Assembly (NCBI GenBank): GCA_002504845.1
Contig: DATW01000067.1
Span: 1 to 9,547, forward strand
Source: Euryarchaeota archaeon UBA250
GTDB lineage: Archaea; Thermoplasmatota; Poseidoniia; Poseidoniales; Thalassarchaeaceae
Length of the DNA stretch: 9,547 nucleotides
Direction of reading: 5' to 3'
The notes beneath the pieces were generated by a model. That model worked only from the letters and a program-made list of their open reading frames with translations, searched no databases and was not told the origin of the DNA. Position numbers and translations under genes: made by a program. This document shows, piece by piece, positions 1 through 7,100 of the stretch (the first letter of the stretch is position 1; each line of letters opens with the position of its first letter).

Positions 1-26
1 GACGAGGACGACCACGACGAGGACGA
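1..26 (+). repeat. Short direct repeat coding for the acidic loop
   Basis: The 11-mer GACGAGGACGA occurs at 1-11 and again, perfectly, at 16-26, a 15-bp (five-codon) period in frame with the gene. It encodes the Asp/Glu-rich part of the metal loop of the binding protein. It looks like a simple-sequence coding expansion rather than a mobile or regulatory repeat, and it may continue left of the window. Confidence 0.5.
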
Positions 27-597
27 AGGCGAACTTGCTGCTGATGATGATGAGGCATTTGAGTACGATCCACACAGCTGGCTTGACCCAGTGTCGTTTA
101 GTGCGCAGCTTAACCTGGTCATGATGCAGATGGCCCTGACATTCCCTGATGGAGCAGACGTCTTTTCAGAAAATGCAGATGCATACAATCTCGAACTCAC
201 ACAACTTCATCTTAACTTCGAGGGAGCATTTGGCGAGCAGGGTACTTGCGCAACGTCTGGAGTTGACAAAACCATAGTAGCCAACCACAACGCATACTCC
301 TACATTTCCGTGAGATATGGTGTAAACATCATGACTGTCCACGGACTTGACCCTGAAGGCGAACCGTCTCCAGCTGAAGTATCTGAGGTTGTTGAACACA
401 TCAAAGAAGAGGGCATAACCACGCTATACGTCGAAGAGTACACGGATCAGACTGCAGTGCAGAGCATAGTCGAAGAGACCGATGTCGATATACAGATTCT
501 GTATACGATGGAAATGGCTCCCAGTGACAGCGATGATGACTACTTGAGCATGATGAACAAGAATGTTCAGAATATGATTTCCGGCATCGGTTGCTGA
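1..597 (+). CDS. znuA: ZnuA/TroA-type metal-binding protein of an ABC importer, 5'-truncated by the window edge
   Basis: This is the extracytoplasmic metal-capture subunit of a zinc- or manganese-type ABC importer (cluster 9 solute-binding family). The frame is open from base 1, so only the last 198 residues are seen; the GTG at 91 is an internal Val codon, not a start. Visible residues 1-22 are an Asp/Glu-rich loop with a single His, the position of the His-rich loop in ZnuA. It runs directly into DPHSWLDP (residues 23-30), whose His25 matches the conserved second metal ligand. His96 in NHNAYSY matches the third ligand. The stretch GLDPEGEPSPAEV is the family's characteristic EPSP segment. 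Where the family usually has a C-terminal Asp ligand, this protein reads LYTMEMAPSD, so Glu171 may replace it. Two cysteines, Cys83 and the very last residue, could form a disulfide. The permease and ATPase genes follow downstream on the same strand. The family is clear; zinc versus manganese is not. Confidence 0.9.
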   Translation, partial: DEDDHDEDEGELAADDDEAFEYDPHSWLDPVSFSAQLNLVMMQMALTFPDGADVFSENADAYNLELTQLHLNFEGAFGEQGTCATSGVDKTIVANHNAYSYISVRYGVNIMTVHGLDPEGEPSPAEVSEVVEHIKEEGITTLYVEEYTDQTAVQSIVEETDVDIQILYTMEMAPSDSDDDYLSMMNKNVQNMISGIGC

Positions 598-641
598 ACG
601 CCTTCGACAGGATGACGCTTCGAGGAGATTGGGTGAATGAT

Positions 642-740
642 ATGACAGACATCATCCCAATTCTCTTCGTGGGTTTAGTTTACTGCCAGTTGATGCTTTA
701 CCTTGGTTACGAGTATATCACAGGGAAGTCGGAATCGTGA
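642..740 (+). CDS. Small single-helix membrane peptide in the metal ABC transporter cluster
   Basis: This is a 32-residue open frame between the binding protein and the ATPase genes. It starts with MTDIIPILF; residues 4-23 form one hydrophobic segment long enough to cross the membrane, followed by a polar tail ending GKSES. It carries one Cys (15) and one Gln (16) inside the hydrophobic stretch. GGTGA at 632-636, five bases before the ATG, is a good ribosome binding site. A longer in-frame start exists at ATG 612 (42 residues) and a GTG at 633, both with weaker or no site. The gene fills a 208-base gap in a cluster otherwise packed tightly, which supports it being real. I recognise no family; a small accessory subunit of the importer is an inference from position only. 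It could also be a chance open frame. Confidence 0.5.
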   Translation: MTDIIPILFVGLVYCQLMLYLGYEYITGKSES

Positions 741-794
741 CTATCGGTAAATCGCCATCCAACATGTTCTTGAGATTATGAGATCTTCACTATA

Positions 795-801
795 GGGGGG
801 G
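795..801 (+). promoter_or_regulatory. G-run ribosome binding site of the ATPase gene
   Basis: A run of seven G bases ends four bases before the ATG at 806. It can pair with the C-rich anti-Shine-Dalgarno end of 16S rRNA, partly by G-U wobble. It fixes the ATPase start at 806. TATA lies immediately upstream (791-794) but is too close to the start to act as an archaeal TATA box for this gene. The 65 bases between the small peptide and this start hold nothing else I can support. Confidence 0.5.
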
Positions 802-805
802 TCCA

Positions 806-1546
806 ATGAAAAAACAGATCCTCGATGTTTGCGATCTGTCGGTTGTCCGTTCAGGGAAGGTCATAATCAGGGATGTCTGCCTCACGATAAATGAGGGAGA
901 ATTCGTTGCAATCGTAGGCCCTAACGGCGGTGGAAAGTCCACTTTCCTGCTCGCAATCCTGGGTCTGCTCAAAACACGAAGTGGAACCATCGAGATATAT
1001 GGCCACCCTCCGATGTCTAGGAAGCTCCATAGAAAGATTGGCTGGGTCTCGCAAGCAGCCTCATACCTGCCGAAGGACGTCAAAATAACAGTCCGTGAGT
1101 TGGTTAAACTGGGGACTCTGCACTCAGGCAACATGTTTGACTTTCTGGACAGCGGCAGGAATGAAAAGGTCAACCAGGCTATTAGAATGACAGGTTTAGA
1201 GGCAGTCCAGAATACTCCGGTTGCAAGATTGTCCGGCGGGCAGAGGCAAAGGGCCGTTATAGCAAGAGCACTGGCAACAGAATCCGATTTTATTTTACTT
1301 GATGAGCCGCTGGTTGGAATAGACCCTGAATCAAGAAATTCCCTACTAAAACTACTAGACCGGTTGTGCCACGAGCAGGGAAAAACAATCCTGATGGTTT
1401 CACACGATCTCACCGCCATGTCCAGATCAGCACACAGAATAGTCTTCCTAGAAGAGACAATCAGATTCGATGGACCAACGTGGTCATTCCCGGATATGGA
1501 TAAGCTAGCCGATCTAAGAGGTATAGCAAATGTCCATGGGGATTGA
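806..1546 (+). CDS. znuC: Metal-ion ABC transporter ATP-binding protein (ZnuC/MntB type)
   Basis: This cytoplasmic ATPase powers metal uptake by the ABC-3 permease encoded next. All motifs of an intact ABC ATPase are present in 246 residues, the usual length for the family: Walker A GPNGGGKS (38-45), Q-loop Gln83 in VSQ, signature LSGGQ (142-146), Walker B FILLDEP (162-168) with catalytic Glu167, and H-loop His200 in VSHD. The residues after the Q-loop (ASYLPKDVKITVRELV) are in the style of zinc/manganese importer ATPases, which read similar pre-helix segments. The start at ATG 806 is set by the G-run just before it. The stop TGA overlaps a possible TTG start of the permease, which suggests translational coupling. 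Metal specificity is carried by the binding protein and permease, so znuC here means family, not proven zinc. Confidence 0.93.
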   Translation: MKKQILDVCDLSVVRSGKVIIRDVCLTINEGEFVAIVGPNGGGKSTFLLAILGLLKTRSGTIEIYGHPPMSRKLHRKIGWVSQAASYLPKDVKITVRELVKLGTLHSGNMFDFLDSGRNEKVNQAIRMTGLEAVQNTPVARLSGGQRQRAVIARALATESDFILLDEPLVGIDPESRNSLLKLLDRLCHEQGKTILMVSHDLTAMSRSAHRIVFLEETIRFDGPTWSFPDMDKLADLRGIANVHGD

Positions 1547-1569
1547 TACTAGAAATCAATTATGAAGAA

Positions 1570-1574
1570 GGGGG
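1570..1574 (+). promoter_or_regulatory. G-run ribosome binding site that favours a TTG start for the permease
   Basis: AAGGGGGA (five G bases, 1570-1574) sits seven bases before the in-frame TTG at 1582. The ATG at 1600 is 25 bases away and the TTG at 1543 lies upstream of it. If this G-run is used, translation begins at TTG 1582. It resembles the G-run before the ATPase gene. Confidence 0.45.
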
Positions 1575-1581
1575 ATTTTGT

Positions 1582-2508
1582 TTGGGAATAGGCGTAATAA
1601 TGCTTGATCTGACATCCCCTTATCTCGAATGGATTGGATCAATGATGCCCGGCGAGGTATTCCCATACTTCTTCACAATGGAAATGTTTCAACGTGCTCT
1701 ATTGGCAGCAATGGCTGTAACAATCGTATCTGGCTTCTTAGGAAGCTTCCTCCTGATTCGAAACCTATCTCTTATTGGAGACGGACTCGCTCACGTTTCA
1801 TTCGGCGGCGTCGCAGTTGGAATCGTGCTTGGGTCGACTTCACCACTTTGGTATGCGCTCCTATTCAGCACTATATCTAGCATCTTGATCTACGAGATGC
1901 AATCGAGAGAAATACTAACTGGCGATGCATCCATTGCCATATTCCTAACTGGGATGTTAGCGTTTGGATTGGTTCTACTCCGGATATCAGGCGGAGGAAT
2001 AACCTTGGATGTCGAGGGATATCTCTTCGGGAATCTCCTCTTAATCGACAGTGCCGATTTAGATCTGATCATCACGATTTCACTCATATCTTTCCTCACC
2101 TTGGTCTTAATCCACTCAGCATTGCTAGCAACAACAATTGATCCGCTCGCTGCACAGATACAGGGACTCCCTGTGAGAGGTATCGGACAGATTTTCAGCG
2201 TCGTAACTGCGATGGTTGTTGTGAGTATGGTACAAGTGGTGGGTACGTTACTAGTAACTGCTCTGTTAGTCACCCCTGCCGCCACTGCTCAACTGATTGG
2301 ACGTAGTTTCAGGTCCTGCCTCGTCTTGACGCAAATCTTTGGCTTTTCTTCAGTGATTTTGGGCCTCTACCTCTCTGCAGAAATGGATACTGGCACAGGT
2401 TCAATGATAGCTCTTGTTTCAGCAATGATCTTTGCAGCGGTCGCAATTAGTAAAATGATAACATCATATACATCTGCAATGCGTATTCACTCACTCAATG
2501 AAGCTTAA
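1582..2508 (+). CDS. znuB: Metal-ion ABC transporter permease (ZnuB type, ABC-3 family)
   Basis: This integral membrane permease forms the metal channel with the preceding ATPase. From TTG 1582 it has 308 residues, slightly longer than the roughly 260-290 usual for the family, the excess lying at the N-terminus. Family marks are GSFLLIRNLSLIGDGLAH (residues 54-71), with Asp67 and His71 matching the conserved D-x-[LA]-x-H of ABC-3 permeases, then HVSFGGVAVG, and VGTLLVTALLVTPAATA (220-236), the ABC-3 signature. The late segment DTGTGSMIAL matches the usual D-x-P-x-G-A-x-I region with the Pro lost. About eight hydrophobic helices can be counted. The N-terminus is uncertain: TTG 1543 (321 residues, overlapping the ATPase stop), TTG 1582 (best ribosome site) and ATG 1600 (302 residues) are all possible. 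Its TAA is shared with the stop of the convergent gene. Confidence 0.92.
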   Translation: MGIGVIMLDLTSPYLEWIGSMMPGEVFPYFFTMEMFQRALLAAMAVTIVSGFLGSFLLIRNLSLIGDGLAHVSFGGVAVGIVLGSTSPLWYALLFSTISSILIYEMQSREILTGDASIAIFLTGMLAFGLVLLRISGGGITLDVEGYLFGNLLLIDSADLDLIITISLISFLTLVLIHSALLATTIDPLAAQIQGLPVRGIGQIFSVVTAMVVVSMVQVVGTLLVTALLVTPAATAQLIGRSFRSCLVLTQIFGFSSVILGLYLSAEMDTGTGSMIALVSAMIFAAVAISKMITSYTSAMRIHSLNEA

Positions 2509-3107
2509 ATTTCGCAATTTGCGATCAACTTGCTGACCACCACTCCTTCTGAGTTAGCCATTCCACATTCGATCAAATCTCCAGGGTACATTCTTCCGAC
2601 CCCCTCCGGCGTCCCAGTCCAAATGTAATCCCCGGGACTAATGCCGTACCAATCTGTCAATGTATCAAGGAGCTTGTCCACACTGTGCACCATTAGTTCA
2701 GTGGATTCGTTCTGACGAGTTTCGCCATTTACAGACAGCATCAATTTCTTCGGCCTTGGATCCCACTCTGTCCAAGTGCCTAATACAGCAGAACCAATGA
2801 ACGACTTACCTTCTAGCCAAGGCCAAGATTTCTCCTTCGCAAGGCCCTGACGAGTCCTATTCGTCGTATCACATCCGATGCACATTGAAGCAGGGCGAAG
2901 ATCGTCTCCAAGACGAATAACAAGCTCGACCTCATGGTCTATGTGATCTGACGGATCCCCTAAGCGAATAATGTTAGATCCATCCGAATTGGATTCAACG
3001 TGACTGGAGCCGGGCATCAGGAAGAATCGGGGATAATCAGCCACGTCTCCCCCTATTTCCTTTGCATGCCCAACATAGTTTCTGAATACGGCCCAACCGA
3101 GAGGCAT
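2505..3107 (-). CDS. Fumarylacetoacetate hydrolase (FAH) family protein
   Basis: The 200-residue product is a single FAH-fold domain, the size of YcgM/FAHD1-like members, which act on 2-oxo or beta-diketo acids as hydrolases, decarboxylases or isomerases with a bound divalent metal. Visible hallmarks are FRNYVGHAKEIGG near the N-terminus (family R-N-Y-x-x-H-A-x-E), IDHEVELVIRLG with candidate metal ligands Glu59 and Glu61, CDTTNRTR with the third ligand Asp80, GKSF with Lys101, and TGTPEGVG (164-171) followed by PGD. After Lys101 the usual Phe-Asp and Pro-Leu-Gly are Phe-Ile and Val-Leu-Gly, so the substrate pocket may differ. The start at 3107 is the only in-frame ATG after an upstream stop at 3126-3128. 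No ribosome site precedes it, but ATAAAT lies about 21-27 bases upstream, as expected for a leaderless archaeal message. The substrate cannot be named. Confidence 0.88.
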   Translation of the reverse strand: MPLGWAVFRNYVGHAKEIGGDVADYPRFFLMPGSSHVESNSDGSNIIRLGDPSDHIDHEVELVIRLGDDLRPASMCIGCDTTNRTRQGLAKEKSWPWLEGKSFIGSAVLGTWTEWDPRPKKLMLSVNGETRQNESTELMVHSVDKLLDTLTDWYGISPGDYIWTGTPEGVGRMYPGDLIECGMANSEGVVVSKLIANCEI

Positions 3108-3183
3108 CGATTCAACGTGAAGGTGTCATTTATTCATGCCTTCGCTCAAGAGAATTCAAGTTCACCCCCTCCCAGACTTGCAC
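3108..3183. promoter_or_regulatory. Divergent promoter region between the FAH-family and DnaJ-like genes
   Basis: These 76 bases separate two divergently read genes and must hold both promoters unless one lies inside a gene. The only AT-rich element is ATTTATT at 3128-3134. Read on the minus strand it is AATAAAT, 21-27 bases before the FAH start, the right place for a TATA box of a leaderless message. On the plus strand the same element would set a start near 3158 and leave a leader of about 25 bases before the DnaJ ATG at 3184. No factor B element is obvious. This is a reading of position and composition only. Confidence 0.35.
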
Positions 3184-4116
3184 ATGTCTGAGGACCCATA
3201 TACAGTCCTCGGAGTAGCCCGGGATGCTACCGATGCAGAGATCAAGCGTACGTACCGTAGACTAGCAAGACAACACCATCCTGACAGGAATCCCGACGAT
3301 GCTGCTGCCGAGGAGAGATTCAAATCGATACAGTCAGCATATGACAACATAGGATCCCCCGAGGCTCGCCATCGTTATGATGAGGCCCAGAGGATGGAGG
3401 ACTTCTTCAAGAATGGAAGGAGGCCAAGAAGTACAGGATTCCAAGGATTTGAGATGCCGGACATAATTTCGCAGATGTTCAACGCCTCAAGATCAGCATC
3501 TGAGACCTCTCAAAATCGATCAGGAAGATCGGTCGAACGTGGTTCAGACATCAGGTCCGGCATAGATATGCCATATTCCGACGCTGAGGCTGGGTGCGCG
3601 ATTGAATTCGACCATCAACGCCTCAAGACGTGCTCCAAATGCGAGGGATCTACCTTTGGTACGACACGCACATGCGGGGGCTGTGATGGAAAGGGCGTTC
3701 GTTCCAGAAGATCGACCATCACAGTCAAGATCCCCCCAAATTCCAAGCACGGTCAAAAAGTCCGAATGAAAGGTCTTGGACATGACCATCCACGAGGCAA
3801 ATCAGGTGATTTGATACTCACAATACGAATAGATGCCGAAGAGGGCAGGAGATGGGAGGGTGGACGACTAATACAGACCGTCAAGATTCCATATAGCACA
3901 CTGATTCTTGGAGGTAAATGCGACATACGTACTCCAATCGGGAGATCAATCAGAATAGAGGTGATGCCTGGGACGCAGATAGGAGATCGAAGACGAATAC
4001 CCGGGATGGGTTTTGATGGATCAGATCTAGATATAGAATTCTCTTTGGAGGACAGTATAAACCTGACAGAGTCTCAGAAAGAAATACTTGAGAGACTGAG
4101 GAACGAGGGCCTCTGA
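3184..4116 (+). CDS. DnaJ-like co-chaperone with a reduced zinc-finger domain
   Basis: This is a cytosolic J-domain protein expected to stimulate an Hsp70 (DnaK) ATPase and hand over substrates. The J domain spans residues 3-67 with the HPD motif at 32-34 in ARQHHPDRNP. Next is a Ser/Arg-rich linker (about 78-125), not a typical Gly/Phe region. Only two cysteine motifs follow: CSKCEGS (Cys150, Cys153) and CGGCDGKG (Cys164, Cys167), enough for one zinc site, where canonical type I DnaJ has four and two sites. Two beta-rich C-terminal substrate-binding domains follow (VKIPPNSKHGQKVRMKGLG and VKIPYSTLILGG..TPIG), ending LTESQKEILERL. At 310 residues it is shorter than the usual 370-380. I chose ATG 3184 (MSEDPYTVLGV) because the upstream ATG at 3136 adds 16 residues unlike any J domain. 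The first RND gene begins 23 bases downstream. Confidence 0.9.
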   Translation: MSEDPYTVLGVARDATDAEIKRTYRRLARQHHPDRNPDDAAAEERFKSIQSAYDNIGSPEARHRYDEAQRMEDFFKNGRRPRSTGFQGFEMPDIISQMFNASRSASETSQNRSGRSVERGSDIRSGIDMPYSDAEAGCAIEFDHQRLKTCSKCEGSTFGTTRTCGGCDGKGVRSRRSTITVKIPPNSKHGQKVRMKGLGHDHPRGKSGDLILTIRIDAEEGRRWEGGRLIQTVKIPYSTLILGGKCDIRTPIGRSIRIEVMPGTQIGDRRRIPGMGFDGSDLDIEFSLEDSINLTESQKEILERLRNEGL

Positions 4117-4139
4117 AGCCCTTACAACGCCTCATAAGT

Positions 4140-7100
4140 ATGGTTCACTGCCCTTTCTTCGTGCGTGACTTCTCGATTATAGCAGATCGCATGGTTTCTG
4201 GTAGTAATCGCGTACACGCCGCAGTCATCGTCATCACGGCACTCATGATACCCGGTTTCCTGTCCTCCCTCACGCCAATAGACATCGAGGCATACAACAT
4301 GGATTCCCCAGAACTCGAGGCGAACGATGTAATGAGGGAGGAATTTTCCGGAGCGGGAAACATATGGGGATTCGGAATATTCGTTCGTTCTATGGAAGAA
4401 GTTGGAAACATGCCGTCGGAGATCTCGATGGCTGAACCGTTCCCCGGCACCTCACAAGGAATAGAAGAGCCAACTGGAGGCATACTCAACCTCTCAATAC
4501 TTAGGGAGGCGGATATGAAGGCGAATATCCTGAAAAATCACGATGTATCTCGGTATTATCTGAATTTCTCTTCCGATATCTCTGGAATTCCTCTAAAAGG
4601 CGTTTTAGATCTTCCAAATGAGTTCAGGGTCTTCATGGACAATCGTTCTCTGGTCACAAGAGATCGAATCAACCCATTCTCCCTCCAGTGGGAGATAGCA
4701 CCCACTAATTGGACCGACTGCGGAGAATTGGACTGCCTATCTTTTGATGACCCACTACTCACCCAAGCACATATCGACCTTGCCGCACACAGAATGGCGA
4801 ATCATACCAGGGGATCATTTCTCAGATATCTATCAGTGGATCGAACATTCGAACCTGACCCTACCAGCCCGGTGATCGGTCCATATGGAGGTGTATTGAA
4901 GGAAGATGGAACAATAGAAGCCGAAGAATGGGGGCCAGGACGGTGGACTGCTAGTTCAGTATGGATGATACTCAATCTTGATCGACAAAATATGGTGGAT
5001 AATGGTTGGACCTTCGCATGGATAGACGCCAGACCAGAGTTTGGTTTCGAGCGAGAAGGACTTTCGTTCAAAACGGACCCAATACAGTATACGATGGATC
5101 GATGCGAAATCGAAGCTCAACAAGGTCTAGATCCATGCTCCGTTGAGTGGCTATATCTTGCCATAGAGGAAGAACTCAGATATACAGATGAGGAAGTTGT
5201 AACAGTATTATTGGGCGAAGGCCCAAACGTCGAAATAAATCGAGAACTCCTCTCCAGCTCTTTTCTCGTAGGTGTCATGGGTTTAGTCGTCGTCTTTCTA
5301 CTATGGATGAGTTTGAGGAGAGTCTCAGATGTCATCATCGTTGGAGCTGGCCTTTCACTTTCTCTACTATGGATGCAAGGGTCAATAGGGTGGATCTGGA
5401 TTGCAGGAGAGAGATTCGGGTTCCAGATTATAGCAAGATCACAATTCTCTAACTTACTCCCTATACTGGTCTTAGCACTTGGTATTGACGATTCTCTCCA
5501 CGCTCTTCACAGATACAAGGAAGAAAGACGCAACGGCGCCACTCTTGAGCAATCTGCACACATATCGATATCAAAAGTAGGCCGAGCAATCATGCTAACA
5601 AGCTTCACCACTATCGTAGCTTTCCTCGCTAATCTATCGTCAGATATCGCTGCCTTGAGATCTTTTGGAATCGAAGCCGGCCTCGGAGTCCTCTCGGCAT
5701 TTTTGCTGACGGGCCTGTGGGTACCACTTCTCAGATTGGATTATGATCTAGCCCTCAAGAGGCGAGATAGACTGGAAGAGGAAAGGACCGACATACTACA
5801 TTTGGTACCAAGTCACTGGCTTTCATCAACGACATTCACATCTTATTCGAAAGCTCCCTTTGTTGGTCTTTTGACAGTACTTCTGACTGTACTGGCACTA
5901 GGTCCAATGTTCAATCTGGAGGGCGATTTTCAGATTGATGATTTCCTCGATCCAGATTCTGATTTTGCGAAGGGAGTGAATTTGGCCAGTGAAAGATTCG
6001 GAGATGGAGAACCCGGTTACATATTGGTGGAAGGAGACATTGCGAATCCATTAGTGATTGAAGCCATAGAGGAACTCAGACTCAACATCAATTCGCATGG
6101 CGAAGGAGATCCAGATCAAATCTCAAGAACGCCCACAGGCCAAGCCGAATTAATCGCCCTCGATCATATAGTCCTTGGAACAAAGGCAGCGATGGCCTGG
6201 AATATAACTCCCTATGAAGAGAAAGGCTGGAATCCGTTGCTCCCTGACGGGGGCGTTGGTTGCAATACATCATTCGTCTACAATCCATTTGAAGGGAAGT
6301 CAGTTAGATTGCCCGATCTCGATGACCGTGAATGTCTGGTCTTCATCTACGGATACGTTCTGAATTATGGGGTCCCTGCTAGCGGCGGCTATCCTGAGAT
6401 CCCTGCACCACTTGTAACTGAATTCATCCAGACGGAAGACGAATTAGATCCAGACGCCCACTGGCTCACCACAGATGGGGAGATGCCATCATACACTCGC
6501 ATGTCTATGAGATTCGGTTTGTCAGATCCAGAGCAGTTCCCGCTTATCGAACCCGCTCTTGAGCAGTTGATTCAAGATATGGCCCCCTTCAGAAATCTAT
6601 CAATTGGCCCCTTGTATGAAAGAGGATCAATCTCACAAGCACTGGAAGATGAACAATATCCCGTGTCATGGGCCATACCGACGGGCGATCCAGTAGTTCG
6701 TTTCGTTGCAGCAGATGGAATGCAAGATCAGATGCAAGGAACGCTGGCACTTGGAATCGTTGCATGCATGGCCACTTTGTGGTGGGGGTACCGCCCAGAT
6801 GGAAAAGCCATTCAGAGGCTGAAACTGCGACCAAGTAGAGATGACTTGATCCAATCTCTTGCTATAGCTTCGGTTTTCACAATGATATCTTCCACAGTAA
6901 TTGGTTGGAGCTACGCACCAGTCCTTTTCACAGCCTCAATCCTAGCATGTGCGGCATGGGGCCGAATAGCATTCTTCCTCTCTTTCGCGACCACCCTGCC
7001 CATAGCAGTGGTGATAGTGTGGCTGTATGCTCTGATTGAAGTTGCAGGGTATGGCCTCAATATGATCACTGTTTCAATCGCTGCGATATCCCTTGGCGTG

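Noticed and set aside
91..93. GTG at 91 as the start of the metal-binding protein
   Set aside because: The frame stays open to base 1 and the upstream codons encode the conserved DPHSWLDP motif and acidic loop, so the gene continues off the left edge.
790..1419. Long minus-strand open frame (209 codons) opposite the ATPase gene
   Set aside because: The plus strand carries a complete ABC ATPase with every motif; the antisense translation shows no recognisable domain and has the odd Ser/Pro-rich make-up of a shadow frame.
1890..2285. Minus-strand open frame opposite the permease gene
   Set aside because: It is antisense to conserved ABC-3 permease sequence, with no domain and no ribosome site.
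2512..2524. Inverted repeat as an intrinsic terminator for the permease transcript
   Set aside because: The arms are six bases with a one-base centre and no T-run follows; archaeal termination relies on T-rich tracts rather than such hairpins.
3136..3183. N-terminal extension of the DnaJ-like protein from ATG 3136
   Set aside because: The added 16 residues resemble no J-domain N-terminus, the ATG directly abuts the likely TATA element, and ATG 3184 gives the usual short lead-in to the J domain.
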